NCBI GenBank assembly: GCA_022410635.1
Contig: JAJVDF010000776.1
Coordinates: 462,549-526,548, forward strand
DNA from: Tretioscincus oriximinensis
Lineage: Eukaryota; Chordata; Lepidosauria; Squamata; Gymnophthalmidae
Direction of reading: 5' to 3'
Length of the DNA stretch: 64,000 bases
A program made the position numbers and the translations under genes. Under the pieces are notes generated by a model. That model worked only from the letters and a program-made list of their open reading frames with translations, did no database searches and was not told where the DNA came from. Numbering within the stretch: the stretch's first letter is position 1; each line of letters starts with the position of its first letter. Shown piece by piece: positions 1 through 11,400 of the stretch.

Positions 1-720
1 GTGCCACAGTCTTCTGCACAGAAAACACAGATGATAACCCCTGGACACAACCTATAAGTGCCTATAAATCCACGCCATGCACAAGAACAGATTTGCACGG
101 TCAGTTTCTCGCAGGACATTCAAGTGCTTTTGACCAGTATATTTTTGTTAGATCATGAATTCAGACAAAGAGCACATTTGTAAGCTACTCCAGTGAGTAT
201 TATTTTTTAGCCACTTGCTGAAATTACTCTGAGCTCCTCCCAGGCAATGGGAGCAACTCACATGGTTTTGCTTTGATTTTAAAGTTTCCCTCTCCTTGCT
301 GCTTTTCCTACTAAACAGGTGCCAAGTCCATTCTCCCATCAGAGCCGCCTTTTGTGAAACCGACCAAAAGGCAGATCTTGAGACCGAAGGGCTGACATGG
401 AGTAATTTAAGGGATTGTCGTTAACCATATCCGTCCAATAAAACCTGATCCACACACCGTTCTGTCTTTCCGCAGTTAGTGTCAGGCACCGCCACTGTCG
501 CCCTCAAACAGCTGTCAACAACCGAACAGGTTTCGCTTGCAAAATGCAAAACAGGAAAGCAATCTCAGATTAAAATGTGTCTTCTGCTCGCCATCCCAGA
601 GAGCTGTCACTCCAAATCAGCAGCAGCAAACTGCACTCCCTGAGATTTGGAAACCTTATTTAAAGCTGGTTCCTGAAATACATCCCTTCTTGGGTCTTTC
701 TTAAGTACCAGCTAATCTGT
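1..720. other. No recognised feature
   Basis: Intronic sequence of mixed composition. I see no coding signature, SINE box or LINE word. Confidence 0.5.
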
Positions 721-1149
721 CTAAGGCATTTGCAATGTCCTTGCTTGTGATCTTTGGAAGAAACGGATATCTTTGACGATAAAACATTGCTTTTTTACAG
801 AGGGGGCCCTTGCCCGTTCCCACTCAGAGAATGGCTGTTCTAATTGCCATCCAGTCTCCCCATTCCTCGATAGTTCTGCCTCCCGGTCTCCTGCCTCCCA
901 CCCCTGCCACATTTTCATTTTATCTCCCTTCCCCTCCCGCCTCTCCCCTTCTTGCTCCCTTCCCTCCTTGCTCCCTCCCTTTCCTTTTGGTTTTTGGTCT
1001 GGATGGGGCACCGGCAGCCTGGGCAAACTTGGTGTTGGCCTCAATAACAGTGTACAGTGGTCTGCCACACCACAATTTTGTGGTGCTGGGCCTGCAAGCA
1101 TACCGCCTTCCTTCCCACTCCTCTTTCTTTCCCTCTCCCCTCCCTTTTT

Positions 1150-1370
1150 AGTCACATGACTTCCCGTGCCCTTCGAGCCCTGCCCCTTTTTGATCGAATG
1201 ACTCCCGGTGCCCCAGCTACCACTGATGGGGAACCAGGATGCCACCTTTGTGATGGGTGGGGCTGGAAGTCTTGTGACCAAAAATGGGCAGGACCAGAAG
1301 TCATGTGACCAAAAGGGGTGAGGCCGAATGAGGAAGTTCCCCCTCTGTATGAGTGTCTCAGTTTGATTTT
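1150..1370. repeat. Repeat family G, copy 1 (inverted GTCACATGACTT words)
   Basis: Contains repeated GTCACATGACTTCC / GAAGTCATGTGACC words in both orientations, with CCCCTTTTTGATC between. It is homologous to 21400-21650. Confidence 0.55.
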
Positions 1371-1374
1371 AACC

Positions 1375-1545
1375 ACTACTGATCTAGGCATCCATTCTAG
1401 TAGTCATGGATGAACCTGTCTGTCATAACTTTGCCTAACCCTTTCTTAAAGCCATCCAGACTGGTGCTGTTACCACCTCTGTGTAAGTAAATTCCGCAGA
1501 GCAAGCATTCTCTGGGTAGAAAAACCCTCTGACTCTGCAAAACAG
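1375..1545 (-). mobile_element. Diverged group A LINE fragment
   Basis: Complement of the region around the ORF end and UTR start (CTTAAAGCCATCCAGACTGG, GTAAATTCCGCAGAGC). Confidence 0.5.
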
Positions 1546-1894
1546 AAAGGCAGGGTGACCCCAGGAGGAAGAAGACTGCTACCCTAAACTAGTCGAACTT
1601 CAACAGCTACTGAAAATATCCAGCCTTCCAGACAACCCTGTTTTGACAAGAGCGAATTGACCTTAAAGATTTCCATTGTATCTTTGCAGGAAGCAAAGGA
1701 TAGAAAAAAAACTCAGAGACAGCAGGATAAGAAAGAACTGAAATCGTTGTCTCAAATCCCCCAAAGAATAAACTCCATCAACAAATGCAGAAAACAGACT
1801 ACAAATCTGATAGTAAAATTCTGAATGGATTCTACACGATTCACTGTAACGCAGGAGAAACCCCATTATAAAGAACCAAGATATAACAAAATTC

Positions 1895-2012
1895 ATGATA
1901 TAACATATTCGAAAGTCCCGGCAGATCACATGTAAGAGTAATGTTGGTTACAATGGGTTCATTATAACAAAATTTCATTATAACAGACTCATCCATTTGT
2001 CCCCTTGGTATT
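1895..2012 (+). mobile_element. Tigger/pogo-like DNA transposon terminal fragment (tentative)
   Basis: CATTATAACAAAATTTCATT and neighbouring bases match, in reverse, the 42965-43130 segment. Tandem TTATAACA-type words near an end are seen in Tigger/pogo elements. The assignment is weak. Confidence 0.35.
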
Positions 2013-2014
2013 TG

Positions 2015-2870
2015 TTATAATTAGGAAAGGGATAAAAAAAAGTGAGCAAGTGTTGTTTGCTTCTTTATAAATCCGTGGTGAGATCACATTTGAAATCCTG
2101 TGTACAGTTCTGATCACATCTCAAAAAGGATATTGTGGAACTAGAGAAGGTGCAGAAAGGGGCAGCAAGAAGGACCAAGGGGCTGAAGCAGCTGCCTTAC
2201 AAAGTCAGGCTGCAACGTCTGGGCCTTGAAAGCTGGCGTTTGAGAGGAGTGTATAAAATCAGGCCTAGGATGGATAGGGTGAACAGAGAAAAAAATATTT
2301 TCACTATCACACGACACTAGGACCAGGGGGCTTCCTTGAAACTGATGGACAGAAGAGTGAGGACATACAAATAAAAGTACTTTTTCACTAAGAGGGTCAT
2401 CGGCCTGTGGAATTTACTTCCAGAAGAGGTGAGGGTCACTGGCATCCTTGATAACTTTAAGACAGGATTAAACAAGTTCATGGACACCAAGGGTATAAAC
2501 AGTTACTAGGATGGATGTCTTGATATTGCCTCTGAGATGGAGCAACAGGCAAGACTCCTGAAATACCATTTGCAGGGTGTGGGGGGCAGGTGAAGATGTT
2601 GCCTTATTCTGTTCCACCCTGCCCAGGTATAATTGGTGGACTAGTATAAACTATGGCAGGCTTCATTTGGCATATCCACATGCCAGTGTAAAATATAGCA
2701 GGCCCATTTCGGGGCCGCCATAATCTACAATAGTATTTGGATGGCAGATGTCTAAGAGTTGAGAACAGGTGAAGATTTTGCCTTCTTCTGATCCAGACTT
2801 CCCAGGGGCAATTGGTGGGCCACTACGTGGGACAGAAGGCTGGACTAGATGGGCTCCAGCCCCAGTCCGC
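2015..2870 (+). mobile_element. Group A LINE 3' end with extended variant UTR
   Basis: Frames include ELEKVQKGAARRTKGLKQ and YKIRPRMDRVNREKN. After the usual UTR the sequence continues into ATGGCAGGC.. segments and a second UTR end (CAATTGGTGGGCCAC, GGCTGGACTAGATGGG). This makes it a composite or a variant subfamily. Confidence 0.75.
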
Positions 2871-3024
2871 ATCTCAAGGGTGTTCCATAGTCTGGGAGCT
2901 CCCACGGAGAAGCCTCTTCCCGGGTTCCCACCCTCACTGCAGCTTTTATAGCAGAAAAGGAAAAAAACCCACTAAAATCAAATACAGCAGATCCCCATTT
3001 TTCCTTTTTCCCTTTCTAAATATG

Positions 3025-3690
3025 AACATAAGAAGAGCCATACTGGATCAGGACAGAGCCCATCTAGTCCAGCCTTCTGTCTCACACAGCTGCCCACAAG
3101 ATCCCCCTGGGCAGCCAGAACAGAGGAAAGCAAAACATGTCCCTGTTCATGACTCCCTGCAAATTGTATTTCAGGAGTCCTGCCTGTTGCTACATCCCAG
3201 AGACAACATCCAGGCATCCATCCTAGGACCCATTTATACCCTTGGTGTCCATAAGCCTGTCTAGTCCTGTCTTGAAACTATCCAAGCTGTTTGCTACCAC
3301 CACCTCTTCAGGAAGTGAATTCCACAGACCGATGACCCTCTGGGTGAAAAAATATTTTCCTTTGTCTGTTCTCACTTTTCTGCCCGTCAGTTTCAAGGAG
3401 GGACCTCTGGTCCGAGTGTTGTGCGATAGAAAAAACATTTTTTCTCTATTCACCCTGTCGATCCCATGCATGATTTTGGATACTTCAATCAGATCACCCC
3501 TCAAATGTCGCCTTTCGAGGTTGAAGAGGCCCAGACATTGCAGCCTGCCTTCATAAGGGAGGTGCGCCAGACCCTTGATCATTCTTGTTGCCCCTTTCTG
3601 CACCTTCTCTAGCTCCACAATATCCTTCTTGAGATGTGGAGACCAGAACTGAATGTGGCCTCATCACAGATTTATAAATGATGGGATTTC
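3025..3690 (-). mobile_element. Group A LINE 3' end
   Basis: A 131-codon open stretch on the minus strand reads ELEKVQKGATRMIKGLAHL, then RGDLIEVSKIMHGIDRVN, ending LDRLMDTKGINGS. The UTR continues to the GAACATAAGAAGAGCCATAC tail complement at 3025. It is one of the better preserved copies. Confidence 0.85.
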
Positions 3691-4061
3691 GGTTGCTGCC
3701 GTTTTTAAAAATATCCTAGAACCTGGTAACGTAAGGGTTTTTTTTATTGCTTTTTAGGCAAAACTCAAACTAGTTCACATCAATCAAAAATTCAATATAG
3801 TGCAGATGGCAGGCATCACACCCAAAAACGAGGCACGGGGCCTGAGATGAGACGCATCTCGCAAGAAGGGAAAGGGAGGAGGTGGAAAGAAAAGAGATGA
3901 ATTTGACATTACTGTACCAGAAGCGATGAGTTGTAAATAGGCCCCGATAATCAATTAGCATCAGGCTGATGGATAAATCCAGAGAAAGGGGGCCGAGCTG
4001 CTTCCATTTGTCTGGCTTCCATCTACTCCTGCCTTTGCCTTGGGAAAGCTTTTAGGTTAAA

Positions 4062-4285
4062 AGCTCTGCTGGATCTCTTGATCCTGCCTCTGAGAAGGAG
4101 CAACAGGCAGGATTCCTGAACTAAAATTTGCAGGCATTTGAGAACAGGTGATGGTTTTGCAATTTTGGTGCAATTGGACAAAATGTGTGAGACAGAAGGT
4201 TGGCCCCATTCAGCAGGGCTCCTCTTTCTATTACACAACATTAGGACCAGGGGCATTCCTTAAAACTGAAATATCACATTTCTTT
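4062..4285 (+). mobile_element. Group A LINE fragments, rearranged order
   Basis: UTR words (GGAGCAACAGGCAGGATTCC, CAGCAGGGCTCCTC) come first. An upstream ORF word (ACACAACATTAGGACCAGGG) follows, so two pieces are joined out of order. Confidence 0.6.
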
Positions 4286-4479
4286 GTAATATTGCTTTAG
4301 TGGAAAGTCACAGGCCTGTGTGTATTGTCTACGGTGGCATTTTTAATAAAGATTCTCTAAAATACAGTATATATGCTTGCACAATTTACTCACTGCTCCT
4401 TGAAATTGGCCTTTGGAGGTGTCCTGCATCTCCTCTCCAGCCTGAATTTGGTATCTCATTATCCATTCTAATAGCTATT

Positions 4480-4660
4480 GTTGGAAATCAGGCATCTTCC
4501 TCCAAGCAGAAAAAAATGTTTCCTGTGGACAGGGTTGGGTGCAGATTGTCTACAGAAGCTTCCTCCCATCCAGTGCTAATTGTAGTGCAGGCTGGGAGCT
4601 GTAGTCTACAGGGAAGGGCCTTCCGCAGAGCCCACCTCTGGCACAGCAACAGATCTAGAT
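4480..4660 (-). repeat. Fragment related to segment D, reverse orientation
   Basis: GCAGGCTGGGAGCTGTAGTC and AAAAAATGTTTCCTGTGGAC are complements of segment D words. Confidence 0.5.
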
Positions 4661-5252
4661 TCACTTTTTTTACATTTCTGCTGCTACTGTCAGCCTCATG
4701 AAGAATAGGGCATCTATGTTTTTATAATAAATGTCACTGTGAAAAAATTGCATAGAAAATTAGACACGAATGCAACTAAGGACCATGAAACTAGAAACAA
4801 GAATTCTTTCAGGAAGCAGAGAAACAGGAAGCCGGGCAGTGCTAGGAGCTGTATGAGAATCTCGCATATTTTGTCAAATTGTCAGCTACCATGTGAATTA
4901 TCAATAAGAATGTTCAATGAATGCGATGGGGCCCGGGAGTGACATCATTGTGATGTCACTTGTGACCTCTGATTCCAGGGAGGGCGCTTGTGGTATTTGC
5001 TTTCGGGAATGGCACCCAGAGTGATGTCACTTCTGATCATGGCCTGGAAGTAATGCCACACACACCCCTCGCCCGTGCTCTGTATGTGAAGGAAACTCCA
5101 ATTGCCAGAGATTTTTGGGCTCCTGGGTCAAGAATTCCACGCAACAAAACTTCCAACACTAGCTGGCAGTTCGTTACTGTTGCACCCGGAACGCTGCCTA
5201 TGGTTCTCTTTCCCAAATGTTCCCCAAACCACATGGAGAACAAGACATAAGC

Positions 5253-5531
5253 ACCTAAGAACATAAGTGGAGCCATGCTGAATGGAGCTGGAGCCCACCT
5301 AGTCCAGCCTTCTGTCTCACACCAATTGTACCTGGGCAGTCCGAACAGAAGAAGGCAAAATCTTCATCTGTTCTCAACTCCCTGCAAATGGTACTTCAGA
5401 AATCCTGCCTGTGGCTCCACCCCACAGGCAGGATCAAGAGATCCATCCCAGTAGCTACTGATGTCCTTGGCTTCCACAAACCTGTCTTAAAGCTGGTAGC
5501 TAACATCACCTGTTATGGAAGTCAATTTCAC
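5253..5531 (-). mobile_element. Group A LINE 3' UTR fragment
   Basis: Starts with CTAAGAACATAAGTGGAGCC (tail complement) and runs to CAATTTCACTCT in the ORF end. Confidence 0.75.
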
Positions 5532-5579
5532 TCTAAGCACCAGACTGGTTCTCGGGTGTGCAGAATTCTGATGTTATAT

Positions 5580-5880
5580 AGCATAAGAACATCAGAGGAG
5601 TCCTAGTGAATGGACCCAGAGTCCATCTAGTCTAGCCTTCTGTCTCACACAGAAGTCCAACAGATGTACTTGGGCAGTCTGAACAGAAGAAGGCAAAATA
5701 TGCATCTGTCCTTGACTCCCTGGTATTTCAGGAGTACTGCCTGTTGCTCCATCCCAGAGACAACATCCAGACATTCATCCTAGTGCCATTTATATCCTTA
5801 GTGTCCATAAACATGCCTAATCCTGTCTTGAAACTATCCAGGCTGCTAGCTACCACCACGTTTGGAAGTAAATTCCAGAA
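5580..5880 (-). mobile_element. Group A LINE 3' UTR fragment
   Basis: Parallel neighbour of the 5253 copy, carrying GTCCATCTAGTCTAGCC and CCATCCCAGAGACAACATCC. Confidence 0.75.
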
Positions 5881-5884
5881 TGCA

Positions 5885-6560
5885 CACTTATATATAAGAA
5901 ATACAGAAAATCAGAATATAGAAAAACCTCCGAACGCATCTAGGACATGGATAAAGACATCTGGCTTGCATAGATGTAAAGCCAACCCACCAGGCCCTGT
6001 TTGTTTTTATCCTTGTTAACAAGAACAAAATACTCTCGTCCAATAAATCATATCAAGGTAGTCCACAGCCTCATCGACCGGCCTGCTCTTTCCAGAGTCA
6101 CCCAAAAAATGATGCCGCTTTTTTTCTGTTTCGTGCTATTTTCGGACATTGTACGAATGGTGGCAAGTGTTTTTAATTATTGTTTTAAACCTCCTATCTA
6201 TATTAAGTCAACCGCCTCAGTCTCCTAATGGAGAACAAAATAGCAAGGAAGGAAAAAAGATTTCCCATTGACGCTGCAAATCACAGGCATAACTTCATTA
6301 GGGCCCATGGTCCAAACAGACAGTCTGAACAAGTGAGAACACAAAGTGCAGGATTTTTTTTTAATATAAACTATTATTCATCACAACATGCAGAGTTAAG
6401 CCTTAACAAATAATTATGCAATTAAAATTGCGGATTCTCTGCTCTGGGTATGCTGCTGTTCCACCCTTTCAGTCACATGTATTATTAGGCATGTCCATGG
6501 GATTCAACAATCAAATGTGACATTCAACAAAAGAAGTTTAATACAGCCAGCCTTATTTAC
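5885..6560. other. No recognised feature
   Basis: AT-rich, only short open frames, no known repeat word seen. Confidence 0.45.
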
Positions 6561-6564
6561 TCAC

Positions 6565-6990
6565 TAGTGGAATTAGCCTGTTGCGTTACGGTAATACAAT
6601 AAGCTCTAGCCTCTCCTCCCCCTTGCTCCCATCCATGCCGCCAACCTCTTCCTCCTCCCTCCCTTGCCTCTCTCATTCCCTATTTCATTTGCCGCTTCTT
6701 TCTCTTATGTTCGTTCTTTCCATTTTCCTTTCCTGCTTTATTTTTTCTCCTTTATCTTCCTTCCGTCCCATCTTTCTTCCTTTCCTTCCTTTGTTCTTCC
6801 TTTCTTTCCTTCCCAGTTCTGATCCCAGTACTGAACCCTAGGATATTCCTCTTCTCACATTTTTCCACCTAGAGAACAGCCCATTTATTACTGTCTTTTA
6901 ACTAGTTTCCAGTCCAGGACTCAGGTCCCTGGAGGCTGCCAAAGTTCCGTGCCCTGCCATTGGTCATTATACCTCAGAATGTTGAACTCT
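6565..6990 (+). repeat. Repeat family F, copy 1
   Basis: Begins with a TAGCCTGTTGCGTTACGG-type segment, then a pyrimidine tract of about 200 bp (CTTCC-rich), then CCTGGAGGCTGCCAAAGTTCC and CTGCCATTGGTCAT. The same three-part order appears at 57120, 60015 and (partly) 62920. Confidence 0.6.
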
Positions 6991-7104
6991 CCTATACACC
7001 TTTTGTTAGTTATTATTTATTTATTTATTTTAATGATGTTTCAAATCTTTGCAACTATGGCTAAAATAAATAATTTGAGGCGCTATTATTTCCCCATATC
7101 AACC

Positions 7105-7420
7105 TGCCTGGTCCTTAAGATTTGCAGGGGAAGTCCTTCCTGGATGTACTATGACTCTTCATGGTAAGGAGGGTAAGGATCTGGGGTCATGCAGGGAGTC
7201 ACGAACAGGAGCAGCATATTTTGCTTTCCTCTGTTCGGACTGCCCAGGTGCATCTGGTGGGCCTTTGTGTGACACAGAATGCTGGACTCGATGGGCTGTG
7301 GCCTGATCCAGTATGGCTCTTCTTATGTTCTTATGTTCTTATGTTGTGGTGGCCTCTAGATTGTGGAATGATCTCCCTCCTGAAATCCATTAGGCGGCTT
7401 CATTAGAAAATCTCTGAAGA
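7105..7420 (+). mobile_element. Group C LINE remnant split by a group A fragment
   Basis: Group C words (TTAAGATTTGCAGGGGAAG; GTGGTGGCCTCTAGATTGTG, GAATGATCTCCCTCC) lie on both sides of a group A UTR piece at 7175-7345, which ends in TTCTTATG repeats. Confidence 0.65.
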
Positions 7421-7539
7421 TGCAACCCTTTGCCCTGGCCCTTCCCCACTTTCACATGTTGATGGTTGATTAAATACTGTTTTATGGGGTATTGTGTTCT
7501 GTTTTTATGATTGTGACCCGCCCAAACAAATATTGGCCT

Positions 7540-7737
7540 TAAGTAGGTAGGTAGTCAGATCGATAGATCCATCGATAGATCCATCGGTCAGGTCAACTGG
7601 TCGGCAGATTGGCAGATCGATCAATCGATGGATTGATGGATGAATGACAGGTAGATAGATCAATAGATAGATGAAAGATATAGATGACTGGTAGATGACA
7701 GATTGACTGATTGATTGATGACAGACAGATAGATAGC
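7540..7737. repeat. Imperfect GATA/GATG microsatellite
   Basis: Mixed GATAGATC, GATGGATG and GATAGATAGAT units with point interruptions. Confidence 0.8.
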
Positions 7738-8099
7738 GCACTCCCTGGATCATACATGAAATTTGGCAATCCGAAATTTGAAGAGGGCTTCTAAATTATC
7801 ACACATTAGTTGGTAGCTCACATTTAATTCAACTGATGAGCATTTGTTTGACTGACAGTCCCTCTACACCTAAATTTTTATCTAGCTTCAATCCACCTTT
7901 AGCATGAGAGAACCCCATCAGGAAACTGACGAGTTATTTTCATTCCACATTATCTAACCTAAACACTTTGAGTTTGGTAATGCTGAAGGAAAATATGTCT
8001 GCTGGAGTGATGTCACACTCTGAAATTGGACTCGAGCTGGATTAAAACTGTGGTGTAGATGGGTTCCAAAATGTTTGCAGTAATCTAATCTGCCACTAA

Positions 8100-8320
8100 C
8101 ATATTTATTTATATTTCTATATTTGAAGGTCTCAGGACAGTTAACAATAAAAATAAAGATTAACCTATTAAAGCAATTTTTTCAGCCAAACGCCGGGTTA
8201 AAGAAATGCATCTTCAAGCATTTTCTGAATGCACACAGAGATGGTGACGCATCTCAAGGGCGAAACTGTTCCATAGCCTGGGTTTGCCACAGAGAGGGCC
8301 CTATTCTGGGTTCCTATTTA
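8100..8320. repeat. Unclassified dispersed repeat
   Basis: TATTTATATTTCTATATTTG opens it. It contains GCATCTCAAGGGCGAAACTG and GTTCCATAGCCTGGGTTTG. Related segments are at 2870-2945 and 24610-24860 (CCAAAGCACGGGGCTGTCAC). Confidence 0.45.
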
Positions 8321-8329
8321 TCCCCTTGT

Positions 8330-9140
8330 AATGCCAAAGTAAGAAGATGAGTTCAGGTCTTCATTATCACAGACCTTTGAACCGCAGCAAATGGAACCTT
8401 CAAGGGGTTAAATTGCAGACGTCTTTTTTAAAATGCAAACAAAACCTATCAGCTTTGATTGATAAAAGTATGGTTTTAACTAAGCCCGAAAAAGTAAAGA
8501 TTGGCAACATTTCGTACACTATAATTTGCTTCCGTTGCCTTTTTCACTGTGGCGCCCATAAATCAAAGGAGTGCTAAAGAGACCCATACATCACAATTTG
8601 GCATTTCAAAACTATTTACAGAATCCATAATGGTCTCAACATGCAACAGAAATGGGGACATGAAAGATGAATTAAATGAAAATGGCTGCTCAAGACATCC
8701 AAATGGGGTTAATTAAATTTGGAACAAAAGCTCCTCACTAGACATATTAAGATGTTTAATAAGAACAATTGGTTTAATGAGAATAATCCCAAACAAGATG
8801 ATATGCTTTGGACAACAGAAAGGGTCTCGTGCCCACAAAAATTAATATTGTCTTTCATTACAATGCTTAAATTGATGTGTTAAATGAGCTTAAAAATACT
8901 ATGCAACTTTAAAAAAATATAGCACAAATGAATTCTTTTTTTAATTATCATTTTATTTATTTAAGAATTGAGATATTGCCCTTTGGAAAGAATGTCCTAG
9001 AAAGGGACACAGCAATAAAAATATCTTTTGCCCTTTGGACGATCGTCCTCAAAGCATTTGCCTTCTCATTGGGTAGAAACATGTATCCAGTGGGGGGATT
9101 TGTAGCATAGCCAGTATAGATTTCTACCCAATGGGAAGGG
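8330..9140. other. No recognised feature
   Basis: AT-rich single-copy-looking sequence. The short open frames lack protein-like patterns. Confidence 0.45.
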
Positions 9141-9147
9141 ATGTATG

Positions 9148-9245
9148 TTTTAGCACATTGATTCCCAACTCACAGGTTGTGGCCACAAATGGGGTCACAA
9201 AGGATTTTCTGTGGGGTTGGGGAGGGGGGGCAATTGTGGTGGAAA
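9148..9245. mobile_element. Possible hAT terminal fragment
   Basis: GATTCCCAACTCACAGGTTG and ATGGGGTCACAAAGG resemble the SPIN/hAT terminal region. The opposite end was not found. Confidence 0.35.
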
Positions 9246-9466
9246 CTGTGTCCGCCCTGAACCACTACATGTCCACATGTAGCACAGGCCACTGCAGACC
9301 ACTGCTGACTGTCATGAGCTTCCACAAAGTCCTCAACTGCTTCCAGTCTACCAGACCCTACCAAGTTTTACTTCTAATTGTGCCGCATTAAACTGTTTCT
9401 ACAGCAGCAGACGCCTTTCATCCCACACATCAATTAATTTGCAAATGCACTCAGGTTACAAAAATA

Positions 9467-9945
9467 ATGACGAGCCGAGTGCTTCTTTATTGGCAAGCTC
9501 TGCAACCAGGAGGCAAAGGCTGTGGGCGAAGCATCAAACCACGTGCCGCTATTAGATCCACGTCAAGGAAAGTTTCATCACATGCAGGCCAGTCTGTAGC
9601 TTATAAATGGCCATGGCAATTACTTCTGTTGTTCACCTCGCCCTATCCCTTGCTTACCTGGTCAAAGGGAGCAAAGAGCCCTGGTTATCTAAAGAAGTAC
9701 CTTACCCCATACAGACCAGCCTGTGCATTAAGATCTCAAGAAGAAGTCCTTCTGGGAGTCCCTCCCCTTTCAGGAATGCAAAGGATAGAGGCACATAGGA
9801 GGGCCTTCTCTGTGGTGGCTCCCACACTCTGGAACTGCCTCCCCATTAGAGGTTTGCAAGGTTCCTACACTGTATAGCTTTTAGCGCTTCGTAAAAACAT
9901 ACCTCTTCACCCAGGCTTTTGATTCCTAGCTCCCTCTGCATTTGG
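9467..9945 (+). mobile_element. Group C LINE 3' coding remnant
   Basis: One frame reads YLTPYRPACALRS, RRAFSVVAPTLWNCLP and, after a frameshift, KTYLFTQAF. These match the C-terminus of old L2/Rex-type reverse-transcriptase ORFs. The 136-codon open stretch from 9467 is a decayed piece of this, not a host gene. Confidence 0.7.
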
Positions 9946-9997
9946 GAGGCAGGCAGGGTTAAATTTTAGACATTTTACTAATGTGTTGCTCATATTG

Positions 9998-10258
9998 CTT
10001 TTATTTATTTATACTTATATCCTGCCCTATACCCGAAGGTCTCAGGGTGGCCAACCAAAGGGCAGTGCACATAGCTTTTTGTTGCTTTCTCCACAACAGA
10101 CACCCTGTAAAGTAGGTGGGGCTGAGAGAGTTCTAAAGAACTGTGACTGGTCTAAGGTCACCCAGATGGCTTTCATGGAGGAGTGGGGAATCAAACCGGG
10201 AGACTACCAATGTGACAGGCTAACCACTACATCAAACTGGCTCTCCTCTGCTATCTGT
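9998..10258 (-). mobile_element. S2 (CORE/MIR-like) SINE
   Basis: Read on the minus strand, it has a B-box-like segment near 10200, the core GTCACAGTTCTTTAGAACTC at about 10130-10150, and an ATAAATAAATAAA-type tail near 10005. The core resembles the CORE/MIR motif CCTTGGGCAAGTCAC. Confidence 0.75.
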
Positions 10259-10426
10259 GTTGGGATCTATGATGAATGGCAGGACATTAATTAATTAAGT
10301 GGTGGAACATGAGAACTTAAGAGGAGCCCAGCAGGACCGTAGAAATATAGAGTTGGAAGAAACTATAAGGGATTGAAAAATGCCTAGTCATATTCTAGGT
10401 AGGATTGTGACTCAGCAGGTTAGGAT

Positions 10427-11123
10427 CAGCGCCGACTGCTGAGCGCTCCGCAGGGAGTTCGCTGATGGCGTGCATACAGTTAATTCAGTGATTCCCACCT
10501 TCAGTACTGGCTTCTCTCTGCATGGGAGTTGCCATGTTAGGGGAACTCCGCCCCCCGTTCCCCCAACATGGTGCTACTGATGCTGCTCCCTCTCCCAGCA
10601 GCCAATGGAATAGCTCCTTCTTCATTCCCCTTGGCTGCTGGGAACATGGGCATCACTGGTAGCGCCATGCTGGGGGAATGGAGATTGGAGTTTCCCTAAT
10701 ATGGTGACTCTCATGCAGAGAAAACCATTCGCAGGCACGGATAGCTCAGTTGCTTAGGAATTCGTCTCTCGCCTGGGAGATCGGGTTTCGAAGCCCTGTG
10801 TTGGAAGTGGGGAGGGGTGAGCACCTTCCACTAGCCTGTAGCTCTAGCCAACGCAGCTATTCGAAAGCATGAATTGCAAGAAATTGCAACTGACTGGAAG
10901 TAGATACATGGGAACCACCATTGCCTGGTGGGGAAGATAGAATGTAAGCCTTCAGGCAAAATATATCCTTGTAAGCCGCTTTGAGTCCCTTTGAAAGGTG
11001 AGAAAAGCGGGGTATAAGAACCAAGTTCTTCTTCTCTTCTTCTACTGAAGGTGGGAATTGCCAAATTAACTGTATGCGCGCCGTCAGCGAACCCCCTACG
11101 GAGAGCTCAGCGGCCAGCGCCGA
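10427..11123. mobile_element. Foldback DNA transposon interrupted by an S1 SINE
   Basis: The two halves are long inverted repeats. The left arm is about 10427-10615. The right arm is 10633-10730 and continues at 11044-11123 after the SINE. The ends are CAGCGCCG on the left and its counterpart on the right. The 7-mer TTAGGAT flanks both sides (10420-10426 and 11124-11130), probably a target duplication. Without the SINE the element is roughly 390 bp and nearly all arm. It has no coding capacity. The superfamily is uncertain. Confidence 0.8.
10734..11043 (+). mobile_element. S1 SINE, full length, tRNA-derived
   Basis: The head GGCACGGATAGCTCAGTTG with GGTTTCGAAGCC about 50 bp later gives A-box and B-box-like promoter motifs of a tRNA-derived SINE. 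The body contains ATTGCAAGAAATTGCAACTG, and the 3' part GTAAGCCGCTTTGAGTCCC. The tail is a run of TTC units ending at 11043. It splits the right arm of the foldback element, so it is younger than that element. Confidence 0.85.
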
Positions 11124-11164
11124 TTAGGATGATATAATCCAGTTGCAAGATATATAATTGAATT

Positions 11165-11400
11165 TACCCGCAATACAGAGTTGATGTAATAGACATCTCA
11201 TCATTGGAGACCTTTAGCATGATTGGTCAAAACTGTGTATATATGCGACGTAGTAACTTTACAGTTTCTCTCTTGCTGATGTTTGATGCTGTTGGAGTGT
11301 GAACAGATTTCCAAACTCAAATAAAGACCCTGTGAAGTGAATGTTCTGTGGTATTGTGTGGTTTCACCCAGGATATTCCTGCACATTGTCACTCTGAACT
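11165..11400 (+). mobile_element. Possible solo LTR
   Basis: GTGTATATATGCGACG (TATA-like), then CAAATAAAGACCCTGTGAAG (AATAAA) about 80 bp later and CTGCACA at the end. No coding region adjoins it. Confidence 0.3.

Noticed and set aside
721..1281. 186-codon minus-strand frame rich in Lys, Glu and Gly
   Set aside because: It lies over a pyrimidine-rich stretch and repeat family G. Two plus-strand frames are also open, which indicates composition bias.
3223..3618. 131-codon minus-strand frame as a host gene
   Set aside because: Its sequence recurs at 2135, 23641 and 55433 as the C-terminus of the group A LINE ORF.
10734..10810. Possible tRNA gene
   Set aside because: The A/B-box-like head is part of a SINE with a body and TTC tail and recurs at 38950. 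The cloverleaf is incomplete.
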